A stretch of DNA of 64,000 bases from JAFGMR01 sp964632755 (GTDB taxonomy: Archaea > Halobacteriota > Methanosarcinia > Methanotrichales > Methanotrichaceae). Of this stretch, positions 7,956 through 17,434 are shown in pieces (positions within the stretch are counted from its first letter, which is position 1; every line of letters starts with the position of its first letter). The DNA lies in NCBI GenBank assembly GCA_964632755.1, contig CAZWDT010000002.1:23293-87292 (forward strand), in the 5' to 3' direction. Position numbers and translations under genes: made by a program. Under the pieces are notes generated by a model. That model had not been told where the DNA came from. It saw only the letters and a list, made by a program, of their open reading frames with translations, and ran no database searches.

Positions 7956-9002
7956 GTGATCGATATTCATGAAGCGTTGATGGGGAAAAGCCGTCTTTGG
8001 GATCAGTTCACTAGGAGGAAGGAGTATCGCTCCTTGCGGCATGACGAGCACGGGCGCTACATCCCCGACAGGGACGATCTCGACTGCCTCACAGACCCTG
8101 CGGTCTCCAGGTATCTGCAGCAGTTGGGCTATTTCCCCGAGTATCCGGAAGGAGAGGGCTTTGCTCTCTGCCTGACACATGACGTGGACGATATCTATCC
8201 GCCTGCAAGCCATATGCTCGCCTCTCTTCCTTATCTCATCGGCAGGGGAGAGCTCGACTGGCTTAGGCTCTCTCTCCTCTGGAGATGGAAGGGAAGAATG
8301 ACCAGCCCTTACCGCAACTTCATGGATATCATCGACCTCGAGGATGCATACGATGCCAAGTCAACCTTCTTCTTCCTCTCGACGGAGAGGGATGTTCGCA
8401 GGTTCAGGTACGATATCGAGGAGCTGGAGGCGGATCTGGGCTCCATTATCGATAGGGGCTGGAGCGTTGGCCTCCATGGCGGATACTATGCCTACGACCG
8501 CCTGGAAGACCTGATGAGCGAGAAGGCGCGACTGGAGGGGAGCCTCGGCCAGAAGGTCCTTGGCTATCGGGGCCATTATCTGAGGTTCGAGGTTCCGCGG
8601 ACCTGGAAGCTGCTAGAGGAAGCGGACTTCTCTTACGACAGCACATTCGGCTACGGCCGCCATGCAGGTTTCAGGAATCAGATGTGCCATCCATATATCC
8701 CCTACAACCTGGACGAGGAAAGATCGATCGACATCATGGAGATCCCCTTGAACCTGGCGGACATGGCCCTCTTCGGCCTTGGGATGGGAAAGGCGTGGGA
8801 TGCGATAAAGGCGCTTATCGATGTCGTCGAGGTGAATAGAGGCGTAATGACGGTGCTCTGGCACAACAACATGTTCTCATCTCCCTTTCGGAGGGATTAC
8901 CTTCGGCTTTATCGGAAGCTGCTCGACTACGGCAGGCGAAAGGAAGCCTGGATCACGTCGTCGGATGAGGTTTGGAGGTGGTTCGAGCATGGCAATCTAT
9001 GA
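7956..9002 (+). CDS. Polysaccharide deacetylase (NodB/CE4-like)
   Basis: A 348-residue protein starting with GTG at 7956. The metal-dependent deacetylase signature appears as LTHDVDD at residues 73-79, a GLHGGYYAYD histidine motif near 170, and GYRGHYLRF near 202. Family enzymes remove N- or O-acetyl groups from polysaccharides. There is no signal peptide, so it may act on lipid-linked precursors in the cytoplasm or belong to the atypical archaeal group. It overlaps the following FemAB gene by 14 bases. Confidence 0.85.
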   Translation: MIDIHEALMGKSRLWDQFTRRKEYRSLRHDEHGRYIPDRDDLDCLTDPAVSRYLQQLGYFPEYPEGEGFALCLTHDVDDIYPPASHMLASLPYLIGRGELDWLRLSLLWRWKGRMTSPYRNFMDIIDLEDAYDAKSTFFFLSTERDVRRFRYDIEELEADLGSIIDRGWSVGLHGGYYAYDRLEDLMSEKARLEGSLGQKVLGYRGHYLRFEVPRTWKLLEEADFSYDSTFGYGRHAGFRNQMCHPYIPYNLDEERSIDIMEIPLNLADMALFGLGMGKAWDAIKALIDVVEVNRGVMTVLWHNNMFSSPFRRDYLRLYRKLLDYGRRKEAWITSSDEVWRWFEHGNL

Positions 9003-10008
9003 GATGCTTGTGGACAGGGATTCGTGGGAAGGCTTCGTCGAGGAGAGCCCTCATGGGATGCTATTTCACAGATGGGACTTCCTCAAAATAATCGAGAAGC
9101 ATACAGGCTACGAGTTCTTGCCCATTGGAGTCGAAAGAAAAGGCCAGCTCATAGGCCTTCTACCCCTCTTCTACAGGAGGTTTGCGGCCTTGAGGGTCCT
9201 CCTCTCTCCGCCACCGCGGACGAGCGTCCCCTATCTCGGACCAGTCTTGCCAACGGATCATGACCGCTTAACGCAGTCCACGAGGGAGGCGCACTCCAAG
9301 GCCGTGGTCCAGGCACTGCTCGATGTCATGAGAACGCTCTCGCCCCATCACACGGCGATCACCTGCGTCCCCGGGATTGGCGATGTCAGGCCATTCATAT
9401 GGGGCGGATTTCAGGCTGAGCCTCAGTACACATACGAGCTGGATCTAGACCGGCCCCTTCAGGAGATCTGGGATGGGATCCAATATCGTACGAGGAAGTA
9501 CATCAAGGGGAACGCGGGCAAGATAAGCCTTCGCAGGGCGAGGTCGAGGGAAGATATCGAGGCCTTCTATCGGATGGAGGCTCTGAGGTACAGGAGCCAG
9601 GGGCTCATGCCCCCTCTCGTCTCGGTGGATTATCTCGAGGATCTGGCAGATGCCTTTGGGGAGCAAATCCGCCTCTATCTCATCGAGGAAGGGGAGAATA
9701 TTCTTGGGATATGGGGCGTAGTCGTCTACAAGGATCGCTACCTAACCTGGGTTGGCGGCGTCAGGCCTGGGCAGGATAGCTCCCTGCAACATGTGAACGA
9801 GTGCGCCTATTGGCTGACGATCGAGGGTGCGAGGGAGGAGGGATGCCGAGTCTATGAGCTCTCAGGCGCAAACACCCCAAGGCTCTGCCTCTTCAAGTCA
9901 AAGTTCGATCCATCTCTTTCGACCTACTTTCGGGTGCACAAGAAGACGGCATTTGGAGCCGCTGGCGAGATGCTCTACCGGAGGGTTTTGAAGAGGCGGT
10001 TTAGATGA
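8989..10008 (+). CDS. FemAB/GNAT-type acyltransferase
   Basis: A 339-residue protein with the N-terminal FemAB/BioF2-like pattern (SPHGMLFHRWDFLKIIEKHTG) and a GNAT-fold C-terminal half with YRTRKYIKGNAGK, LGIWGVVVYKDR and YELSGANTP. FemAB-like proteins transfer amino-acyl or acyl groups and recur beside polysaccharide deacetylases in exopolysaccharide clusters. The ATG at 8989 inside the deacetylase 3' end is chosen because the family homology begins there. The stop overlaps the next gene's ATG (ATGA, 10005-10008). Confidence 0.75.
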   Translation: MAIYEMLVDRDSWEGFVEESPHGMLFHRWDFLKIIEKHTGYEFLPIGVERKGQLIGLLPLFYRRFAALRVLLSPPPRTSVPYLGPVLPTDHDRLTQSTREAHSKAVVQALLDVMRTLSPHHTAITCVPGIGDVRPFIWGGFQAEPQYTYELDLDRPLQEIWDGIQYRTRKYIKGNAGKISLRRARSREDIEAFYRMEALRYRSQGLMPPLVSVDYLEDLADAFGEQIRLYLIEEGENILGIWGVVVYKDRYLTWVGGVRPGQDSSLQHVNECAYWLTIEGAREEGCRVYELSGANTPRLCLFKSKFDPSLSTYFRVHKKTAFGAAGEMLYRRVLKRRFR

Positions 10009-10688
10009 AAGCTGGCCTCGATTTCCTGGCGAAGCTCGGGCTTCTGAAGAGGATCGCCATAACGAACGTGGACAACTGGGTCTACGCGAGGTGTTGGGAT
10101 GGGGGGGAGCTCTTCAGGCCCCTGAATGACCAAGGCTCGCAGTTCTTTCAACGGCTCGGCAACTCCGGCGGCAAAGTGGAGAATTCGGGGCCTCGGCCTG
10201 ACCTGAGCTCGCAGAGGGTAGCCGATGAGGGCGGTCTCGCCGGCCTCGACGAAGAATGGAAGCTTGGGTATCTCATGAGAAAAGGCTGCAGCGTCTATCT
10301 GGCGAGCCTAAAGGGCCGGCTTGCCGGTCGATATATCTCGTGCAATCTCGGCCAATTCAAGCCGTATTCCTACAACCGCCATAGCCTGTTCGCGGGGAGG
10401 GATGCATATTACGTCTTCTTCTGTAGGACTTACGATCCCTTTAAGGGCAGGAGCATCTTTCCTGAGATGCTCTGCCGGATCTGCAGTGACATATGGAAAG
10501 AGGATCCACGGGGAACGGTCTATATCTCGGCCGAGATCAAAAACGCGGCCTCACAGAAGGGAATCGAGAAGGCAGGCTTCGAGCGCGTCGGCCAGCTCAG
10601 ATACCTTTCCGTCCTGAACCAGCCCCTGATATCCAGTCTCTCCCGGGGGGAGGATAGGGTCCTAAATGAGCCCCTGGACGGCGCCTGA
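10005..10688 (+). CDS. GNAT-like protein
   Basis: A 227-residue protein coupled by ATGA overlap to the FemAB gene. The middle and C-terminal region (GCSVYLASLKGRLAGRYISCN, FFCRTYDPFKGRSIFPEML, YISAEIKNAASQKGIEKAGFE) has the layout of a GNAT acetyltransferase: a beta-hairpin, a turn before a helix, then the final N-x-x-S-x-x-x-x-x-K-x-G-F signature. The substrate is unknown, but its place suggests modification of a surface-glycan sugar. Its last 27 bases overlap the 3' end of the convergent membrane-protein gene. Confidence 0.65.
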   Translation: MKAGLDFLAKLGLLKRIAITNVDNWVYARCWDGGELFRPLNDQGSQFFQRLGNSGGKVENSGPRPDLSSQRVADEGGLAGLDEEWKLGYLMRKGCSVYLASLKGRLAGRYISCNLGQFKPYSYNRHSLFAGRDAYYVFFCRTYDPFKGRSIFPEMLCRICSDIWKEDPRGTVYISAEIKNAASQKGIEKAGFERVGQLRYLSVLNQPLISSLSRGEDRVLNEPLDGA

Positions 10689-12470
10689 GTCGTAGATCCT
10701 GTTATACTCGGAAAGCTGGTCCCAGAGGGGAAGATCCGGCATGTAGTAGTCGAGCAGGTTGAATAGGTTTGGATGGTCGACGAAGTCTCTCTCAAGCGAG
10801 GTGTATAGCTTCAATGGCCTTCCATCGAGCTCGCCCCCCCTGATCAGCAACAGGTCGTCGGACGAGTTCCTCAAGAATCTCATATTGGCGCGGTCGACCT
10901 CGAGCACATGTGCCTTTTTTTGGAAAGGCGAGCACTCAAGATATCTTGTAACGACATAGTCGGACATGACATACCCGCCGGCGACCTCCGGGAGATATCG
11001 AATCGATTCGACCTCGTTCTCGGTCATGTAGAACGTATAGAAGGTCCGCTTCACAAGGGGATTATCTGAGGCCGTGAAGTCGTTTGAGACCGAGAGGAAG
11101 ATCATTGCCATGAAGACCACGACCAGAATGGTTCGACCATATCCCCTGGCCTTGTGGAAGAGCCCCGAGAATCCGACGGCCGAGGCCATGATGATGAATA
11201 TAAATGCATATTCGCCAAACCTCATGATGTTGAAATTCTTTGCAAGATGCGTGAAAAGGAGCATCGGCCCGGGAAAGGAGACCGCGACCAATAAGACCCC
11301 AACGAGGCATAGCATCTTGGCCCTTGTCGAGAACCTCTCATCGTTCAGTGCCCACAGTATGCCAAATACGATGAAGAGGAGCAGCGGGGCATACTGGAGA
11401 TAGTTGAATAGCTCCTCAAATGGTGCATCTGCTATGGATTTGGTTGTGAGGAGTGATGGGGCGGAGGTCATCACGTTCTCCAGAAGGGCCTGCAATATAT
11501 ACATGGAATAATGCATCCAATATCCAAGACATAATATCAGGCTGAGGAGGAGGTACTTATAGCTGATAGTCCTCTCTTCCCCCCTTTCATATGCTATATC
11601 TAATGTGATTAGTAATGAGAATATCACCATTATAAATGGAAGTGATACTGGGTGGTACAGTATTAATACTACCGTCAGAGCCACGATTATCATAAGCTTC
11701 ATGGCGCTATCTCTAATAAAAATAAAATACAATAATACCAGCTCCAGGAACGACACAACGCTCCTGGGGATCGAGGACATGCCATAATTGAGCACATCCG
11801 TGTAGAATATGATGAAGAGGGAGATCAACAAGGCTAGAGACCGATCCTTGAATACCGTCCTCGATACCAGGTAGGCCATCGGCACGAGAAACGCATATAC
11901 CAGGCCGTTTGCAAGGAAGATCATCTTCTCCAGCGGCAATGGCGATCTCATTATGATATATAAAGCATAAACTAATATGTGCCAGAGGGGAAAGGCGCGA
12001 TAGTTGTCGAATGCATCGGTCACATGGGCCGCTTCCATCAGCGTCGATATGTAGAATAAATGGGAGATCGGATCCATCCTGCCGATGAATAGATGGTACT
12101 TCATGGTCACGCCCCAGATCAAGTTGAGGTTTAGAGCCATGATCTGGGCGAGGATGATCAGCACCCTGCCGCAAGTGGCCTCGAATAGAAGTATCTCCAT
12201 GAGGATTATGGTCGCTAGCAGCGTTATCACGAGGTAATAACCCACGGGGCGGGGTGTGTAGGTAGCCAGGATCAATGCCGATATGGCGAATAGGGGCGCG
12301 TAGGCCATTAATAATAGATTGAAGATCCTGCAATCGAGCCGCACCTTCTGGTAGGCGCTGCCACGATATATCAGGAAGAGGAGCGTTCCCGCTATCATGG
12401 GGATTGCGAGATAGCTTCCAAGGAGCGACAAGCTGTGCAGGCCGAGCAAGGGGGGAAGTAGAAGCCCCAC
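10662..12470 (-). CDS. Multi-pass membrane protein, GT-C glycosyltransferase-like
   Basis: A 602-residue protein with about twelve membrane helices and a soluble C-terminal domain of roughly 130 residues. A loop near residue 120 (FIGRMDPISHLFY) carries an acidic residue as in GT-C glycosyltransferases, and the fold order resembles archaeal polyprenyl-linked sugar transferases, but no conserved family motif is certain. The start is GTG at 12470; the frame is open a further 60 bases upstream with only a CTG as an alternative, and that stretch would lengthen the first membrane helix. It lies 65 bases after the flippase gene. Confidence 0.6.
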   Translation of the reverse strand: MGLLLPPLLGLHSLSLLGSYLAIPMIAGTLLFLIYRGSAYQKVRLDCRIFNLLLMAYAPLFAISALILATYTPRPVGYYLVITLLATIILMEILLFEATCGRVLIILAQIMALNLNLIWGVTMKYHLFIGRMDPISHLFYISTLMEAAHVTDAFDNYRAFPLWHILVYALYIIMRSPLPLEKMIFLANGLVYAFLVPMAYLVSRTVFKDRSLALLISLFIIFYTDVLNYGMSSIPRSVVSFLELVLLYFIFIRDSAMKLMIIVALTVVLILYHPVSLPFIMVIFSLLITLDIAYERGEERTISYKYLLLSLILCLGYWMHYSMYILQALLENVMTSAPSLLTTKSIADAPFEELFNYLQYAPLLLFIVFGILWALNDERFSTRAKMLCLVGVLLVAVSFPGPMLLFTHLAKNFNIMRFGEYAFIFIIMASAVGFSGLFHKARGYGRTILVVVFMAMIFLSVSNDFTASDNPLVKRTFYTFYMTENEVESIRYLPEVAGGYVMSDYVVTRYLECSPFQKKAHVLEVDRANMRFLRNSSDDLLLIRGGELDGRPLKLYTSLERDFVDHPNLFNLLDYYMPDLPLWDQLSEYNRIYDSGAVQGLI

Positions 12471-12535
12471 GATCGCGACCGCGGGTATCAGATAGAGCAG
12501 GATCCTGCTCGTGATCGAAAACCTATCATCGAGCC

Positions 12536-13804
12536 TCAGGGAAGATCAACCCCTTTCTTCGCCCTGCCGAATCTTATGGCTTCGCATGCAACGGCTAGGC
12601 TGAGCGCGGCATATGTCAGAATCCACGCATATCCCACGCCGATTATCCCATAACTGAATATGAATATATAGCTGAGTCCGAGCAATAAGACGAACCTCGC
12701 AAAGTTCATGAGGACGACGATCCCTGGCCGAGCCCTGATGTTCTGGATGGGGATGTATAGGCTGTAGACGGTGACGAAGAAGCTCCCGAGCACCAGGATC
12801 CTCAGGAGATCGATCGACTTGGCATACTCCGGCCCCAGAAGCCCCAATATCTCCTCGCCCCAGATATATATGATCACGACAGGGACGAGCAGAAGGCCGA
12901 AGGTATGCGATAGCACCCGAACGATTGCCCCCCCCACATCCCTGCCATGGCTTCCCTCGACGAAGAAGGAGGTGCTGATAGCATCTGGAACTATCAATAT
13001 GATGTTCGCAACTGAGAAGGCCACGTACCATCTGGCAGCCTCTATCGGTCCGAGCATGTTGAGGATCATGATCGGTAGTATGAGGGCGGGAGCTGTGTTT
13101 AGAACGCTTGCCAGGTAGTTCAGAGAGGAGAACCTCAGAGTATCCTCGAGAAACATCCTGTCGATTCTCGCGCTGAATCGAAGATTCCTGGAGATCTGGA
13201 CTGCCGATACCATGAGGGCTATTATGTAGGCTGCTCCGAGCGAGAAGAAGATGCCGATGCAACCCATGCCAGCAAGGATGGGGAGGAAGGGGATGCGGGT
13301 GGAGAGAAGGAGGTTCTGGCTCAGATAAGCCCCCCCTCGGCGCTCCGAGATCATGGCGTAGCCGATTGTAAGCGTTGCCGAGTGGGCGAGGCAGATCGCT
13401 ATGAAGAATATAGAGTAATCCCTTATGAAGGAGAGGTCAGGGGAGATCGTATCCACTATTGCGAGGAAGGCCAGGCTGATTACGAGAGAGAGCGCTGCAG
13501 GAATCCAGAGGCCGCTGTTGAAGACCACATCCTTATCCCTCAGAGGCATAAAGCGAATTATCGAGACGTCGGATCCGAACCTGGATAGGATCATCACGAG
13601 CTCCAGCGAGGAGATCATGGCCGTTCCTAGCCCTACATCGGCTATCGAGTAGTACCTTGTAGCGACGCTCCAGAACAAAAGGCCGATCGTCTTGTTAGCC
13701 GCACGGCTAAGCCCTATGAAGAAGGAGTTCCTCATTAGGGGATCGCTTACGGCGTGAGCGGGATTCCATAGCGCCTTTTGCAATGCAAGGCCTCGTCGAA
13801 GCAT
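12536..13804 (-). CDS. Oligosaccharide flippase (MOP/Wzx family)
   Basis: A 422-residue polytopic protein with about twelve to fourteen hydrophobic segments. The N-terminal SFFIGLSRAANKTIGLLFW and the C-terminal pair of helices are typical of Wzx-like members of the MOP exporter superfamily, which flip lipid-linked oligosaccharides across the membrane. No catalytic motif is expected. It is the first gene of a two-gene minus-strand unit and completes the synthesis-polymer-export set of this locus. Confidence 0.8.
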   Translation of the reverse strand: MLRRGLALQKALWNPAHAVSDPLMRNSFFIGLSRAANKTIGLLFWSVATRYYSIADVGLGTAMISSLELVMILSRFGSDVSIIRFMPLRDKDVVFNSGLWIPAALSLVISLAFLAIVDTISPDLSFIRDYSIFFIAICLAHSATLTIGYAMISERRGGAYLSQNLLLSTRIPFLPILAGMGCIGIFFSLGAAYIIALMVSAVQISRNLRFSARIDRMFLEDTLRFSSLNYLASVLNTAPALILPIMILNMLGPIEAARWYVAFSVANIILIVPDAISTSFFVEGSHGRDVGGAIVRVLSHTFGLLLVPVVIIYIWGEEILGLLGPEYAKSIDLLRILVLGSFFVTVYSLYIPIQNIRARPGIVVLMNFARFVLLLGLSYIFIFSYGIIGVGYAWILTYAALSLAVACEAIRFGRAKKGVDLP

Positions 13805-14269
13805 CTCAAAGCGTCCATATATCCATTGGTTGTCTTCGATGAATCCAAATTGGCGTCCATCAGGGCATCCCTACCTACATCCATAACTAATTGCTTTCGG
13901 AATAAGGCTCTATCGGCAATCGGGATCTGCCGTGGCCTAGACCGCTGAGATCTAGGATACGGGGACGATTCGATGGTAGATTTGGTCGCGATGTATGGAT
14001 TATATATCTTATCATATATTATATTTATTATTTTAATATCATATTTTATTATTTCCTTCGTTTTCGAAGATATAATGGTTTGAGAGCGCTCCATCCTCCA
14101 GATAACGTTTCTTTCAGACGATATTCTTAAAATTATCGAGATGATGGCTACGATGGGATACAACTTAATTAAATTAAAATAGATAATCATGCGAAACTAT
14201 TAAGTATCATAGAACCAATATACACTTCTATATAGAATTATCTTAATAAAATTATGTGGAGTATAAATC
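13805..14269. promoter_or_regulatory. AT-rich divergent promoter region
   Basis: These 465 bases separate the flippase gene (minus) from the first large secreted protein gene (plus). The stretch 13995-14045 is almost pure A+T on both strands and CTATATAG at 14228-14235 is a plausible TATA box for the plus-strand gene, about 35-40 bases before its ATG. A 147-codon minus-strand frame covers part of the region but looks compositionally random. Confidence 0.5.
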
Positions 14270-16585
14270 ATGTGGAATCATCGAGCTCCTTTCATCCTTC
14301 TCTTGGCCTTGATTGTGATGGTCGGCGGGGGGAGTGGCCATGTGAGCACATCCTTCTCTGCAAGCGATGGGCAGAGCTCTGTGGGATTCTCCACGGCCTA
14401 TGGGGCCGATTGTGAGGACCGAATCGGGGACACGGCCACGTCCAGCTTCAGCTCTGGGGTGGGCCTCAGCCGTTCGATTCGGTCCTCGGGCGACCTGAAC
14501 GAGTATCATTGGGTGAGAGATGGCATGAACAACTTCGCCTCAGTGAGGGCGGAGGTTGAGAACGCGGTTGACAACAAGTACCAATATGCGATCTTCCCGG
14601 CGGAGGGCGACGTCATCTCCGGCTCCTCCGTCCAGGCACGCCATAAGCTGACCTCCTTAGAGGCCGATCGCATCTACTGCGAGGAGGCGGCATCGAACTC
14701 CGAGGGGGACTGGACGATCACATCGACGACGGTAGAAGTGGGCTCCCTTCTTGGATATTATGGCTTCTCGTGGGCAAGCTGCGACTACGCGACGGCTTAT
14801 CATTGCGCAGATCATGCAGATGGCCGCACTGTGACATTCACCTCGGAGGCCGGGGATGATAGCTCTTGCCATGCCTATAACAGGTTGACCGCGAGGGATG
14901 GCGGCGCTCCTGCAGAAGTCGACGGCTACAAGGGATCGGCGTATGCGGACACCAAGCTTGCAGCAGCCTCCATCCGGGAGGCATATATCGATCTCGCCGA
15001 CGGCAATATGGAGATCGAGCAGTGTTCGAGCATCTTCGCCGACTCCTCGGGCTCCTGGACGACCCTTGAAGACGGCCAGATGAGCTTTGCAGGGAGGAGC
15101 TGGGCCTCCGAGGAGCCCAAGTCCGGGACGAATATAGATCGGCTTGTGGCCCAGGGCGAGGTCTGCAACCTGATTCGAGGAGGGGACTTTCCCTGGAAGA
15201 TCATGGGGATGGATGGACGGTTCGCGGGGTCCATAATTTACGTGGATGGATATCTGAACCTGATCGCAAGTGCGACGGATAATGAACCCGTGCATTCGCT
15301 TTATATGAATCTGGAGGCGCTTGGCTCCATCCAGCAATGCATTACCGCTCAGAACGCATGGTCTCGCCTCTCGGCCAAGTCCGCTACATCGATCGATCTT
15401 GGATATCTCACCTATTCCGTCACCTCGCGAGCCGGAGAATCGTTTGCCTTTGCCGATATGGATCTCTTCGGCGATGCCACGGAGGGGGGAATCGTCCATG
15501 AAATGTACGCCGGAGGCAAGCTTGAGTGCGAGCTGGCGGGGGCCTTCGCCTTTGGGGAATACACAGCCCTCGAAGTTCGAGATCCTGAGGCGGTTGAGAG
15601 GGCTATGGTCCAGGGTGGAACCCTCCATTACAGCGGCAGATCCGCCGACTTGCTGAGGGGAGATGAGAGGCTCGCCTTGATCGAGGTGGACCGATTGAGG
15701 GCGGATGCAATCGGCGGGGTTGTGGAGCACGAGATCGAGATGGAGAGCCCAGAGGGCGATTGGGTCTATGAGAGCTCCGCCGTCCTCTCACCCCTGGGCT
15801 GGGGCAGTCTGGAGTATGCGGGACTGGGGAAAGCTGCGGAGACGTTCGCCCTTGTGCGGGGAAGGCTATCAGCCCATGGATCGAGCGGGTCCCTCACGGC
15901 CGCCCTCGAATCCAGGAAATCGTTGAGCCCGGACTCCGCTTCCGAGCTTGCGGATTGCTCCTTTCATGCCTGGAGCCTATCGAGCGTCTCCGGGACTGGC
16001 GATCTATCTTTCGAGGGTCTGGCCCTTGCCAAGGAGGGTCTCTCAAGCGTGCGGCTTTGCGATCATCGATCGAGCGGCGATCTCGTGAGCGTGGAGCTTG
16101 GCGCAGGCGATTCCCTTGAAGGCGGTCCAGGTGCCATGGCATCTATCGAGGTTGCATCTGGGGAGGAGGGTTCGCTCGCCTTCGAGGGTCAGACGCTCGA
16201 CGGCATCGACTCGATGGGAGGGCGGGCATCGATCGTCACCACCGTCGTCGATGCGTGGGGGGACGATCTGCATACCTCCTACGAGGCCTGGGGTTCAAGC
16301 GAAGCAGAGACGCCTGACAAGCGATCGCTGACGACTTCGGACGTCGAAGACGGCCATCTGGGAATTGCGGGCGGTTGCAGGGCAGCCTCCACTGGGACAA
16401 CCTCTCGCCAGAGGGGCGTTCTTCAAGGCGGGAGCATATCGTCGTACGGGGAAGCCGAGGATCCCGTGGATGGCGAGATCGCGTTTGGGGGCTTCAAGGC
16501 CGTCGACAAGGATCTTCGATTCTATACGCTTGCATGGACCGATGAGGACTCGGCCCATCAGAGATGGGGATCGGTCCCCATCTGA
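14270..16585 (+). CDS. Large secreted repeat protein, paralogue 1
   Basis: A 771-residue protein with a signal peptide (hydrophobic run at about residues 7-22). The mature part is rich in Ser, Ala, Gly, Asp and Glu and consists of imperfect repeats in which a GS-like turn is followed by a strand, then G-x-L-x-Y/F-x-G and a short charged segment. This suggests a beta-solenoid or beta-rich surface protein. It is collinear with the gene at 17435 from the first residues (SFSASDGQSSVGFST) to the last (RFYTLAWT), but lacks an internal stretch of about 300 residues. There is no membrane anchor. No characterised family is recognised; a role in the cell surface or sheath is inference. Confidence 0.8.
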   Translation: MWNHRAPFILLLALIVMVGGGSGHVSTSFSASDGQSSVGFSTAYGADCEDRIGDTATSSFSSGVGLSRSIRSSGDLNEYHWVRDGMNNFASVRAEVENAVDNKYQYAIFPAEGDVISGSSVQARHKLTSLEADRIYCEEAASNSEGDWTITSTTVEVGSLLGYYGFSWASCDYATAYHCADHADGRTVTFTSEAGDDSSCHAYNRLTARDGGAPAEVDGYKGSAYADTKLAAASIREAYIDLADGNMEIEQCSSIFADSSGSWTTLEDGQMSFAGRSWASEEPKSGTNIDRLVAQGEVCNLIRGGDFPWKIMGMDGRFAGSIIYVDGYLNLIASATDNEPVHSLYMNLEALGSIQQCITAQNAWSRLSAKSATSIDLGYLTYSVTSRAGESFAFADMDLFGDATEGGIVHEMYAGGKLECELAGAFAFGEYTALEVRDPEAVERAMVQGGTLHYSGRSADLLRGDERLALIEVDRLRADAIGGVVEHEIEMESPEGDWVYESSAVLSPLGWGSLEYAGLGKAAETFALVRGRLSAHGSSGSLTAALESRKSLSPDSASELADCSFHAWSLSSVSGTGDLSFEGLALAKEGLSSVRLCDHRSSGDLVSVELGAGDSLEGGPGAMASIEVASGEEGSLAFEGQTLDGIDSMGGRASIVTTVVDAWGDDLHTSYEAWGSSEAETPDKRSLTTSDVEDGHLGIAGGCRAASTGTTSRQRGVLQGGSISSYGEAEDPVDGEIAFGGFKAVDKDLRFYTLAWTDEDSAHQRWGSVPI

Positions 16586-16724
16586 TATCCTTTGGCCATG
16601 ACGCTCTATCTTCCAATCTAAGGGACCTTCCGCCCCCTCCCCTCATGTGACGGGAGAGAGGCGCGGCAAATGCCAGCGCCGCCGGCCGGAACGCGAGGGA
16701 GGAGGCAAAGCAGCCTGCTACCTC

Positions 16725-17039
16725 CTATCTGGTTGAGTAGACTTCGCCCCTCACGTCGAGCTTTAAAAGAAGGACGAGCCTTTCCTCGTCGTCCACCTCG
16801 TAAACGAGCCGAAAATCGCCAAACCTCACCCTGAAGCGGTTCGTGTGGCCTTTGCACCGCTTGACGTCGAAATTTGCCTTCTTCGGATCATCTTCTGAGA
16901 TCTCTGTCGACCTTGAGAAGAGATGAGGATTTTCGGCGAGCTGATCGATCAGCTCTTTTAGGTTTTTCTGATGAGCGCGAGGAAGCCTGGTTATAACCCG
17001 TTCGACTCTCTTAGGATGCAAAAGCACATCGAAGCTCAT
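16725..17039 (-). CDS. RelE/ParE-type toxin
   Basis: A 104-residue protein with the RelE fold order: MSFDVLLHPKRVERVITRLP, a helix, then DVKRCKGHTNRFRVRFGDFRLVYEVDDEERLVLLLKLD, which contains the basic cleft and the RVRFGDFRLVYEV strand signature. Such toxins are ribosome-dependent mRNA interferases or gyrase poisons. The start at 17039 overlaps the stop of the short antitoxin gene (ATGA, 17036-17039); a longer frame running into that gene is not used. The pair sits alone between the two secreted paralogues. Confidence 0.8.
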   Translation of the reverse strand: MSFDVLLHPKRVERVITRLPRAHQKNLKELIDQLAENPHLFSRSTEISEDDPKKANFDVKRCKGHTNRFRVRFGDFRLVYEVDDEERLVLLLKLDVRGEVYSTR

Positions 17040-17182
17040 AATCCGAGTTCTGCCTTGAGGCTCTTCCAAGAAACGCCCTTCTCCCTCGTCTCTTTGGCGA
17101 GCCTGTCAAGCTCTTCGGCCTCAGATTCGCTCGCTTCGACTCCTCGCTCTAATTCTTGCTTTATCCTGACGGAAGCCATCAT
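17036..17182 (-). CDS. Small antitoxin of the RelE pair
   Basis: A 48-residue frame, MMASVRIKQELERGVEASE onward, ending in VSWKSLKAELGL. It is charged and predicted helical, as are the short antitoxins paired with archaeal RelE toxins, and precedes the toxin gene with a four-base overlap in the canonical antitoxin-toxin order. It was found by reading the minus strand directly upstream of the toxin. Two adjacent ATGs (17182 and 17179) are possible starts. The family is not identified; the call rests on position, size and coupling. Confidence 0.7.
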   Translation of the reverse strand: MMASVRIKQELERGVEASESEAEELDRLAKETREKGVSWKSLKAELGL

Positions 17183-17434
17183 GTCTTAAATCACATATAA
17201 ACATCATATACCTTTCGATGATATCGCCTACTGGAGGATCCAGTAAGCTGATTAGAATCGCTTTCGAGAGAGCCCTCCAGCTGCTCGACAATGCCGTTTC
17301 CGGGGAAGCGCCCAGTACATGCGCAGACGGATCGCGACCCTTCGAAATTTTTAAGTAATAGCCTTGCGTATATATCATGATAATAGATCTAAATCATGGC
17401 ACTATTATTAATATGTCAATGGAGGTTATCTTCG
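17183..17434 (+). promoter_or_regulatory. Promoter region of secreted paralogue 2
   Basis: The stretch holds GCGTATATATCATG around 17366-17379, a TATA-like element about 60 bases before the ATG, and a strong ribosome-binding site GGAGG at 17421-17425 which is nine bases before the ATG at 17435. That site argues against an alternative start at 17396. Confidence 0.5.

Noticed and set aside
13747..14190. A 147-codon minus-strand frame upstream of the flippase gene
   Set aside because: It overlaps the flippase start, is dominated by AT-rich low-complexity sequence, and lacks a ribosome-binding site and any recognisable motif.
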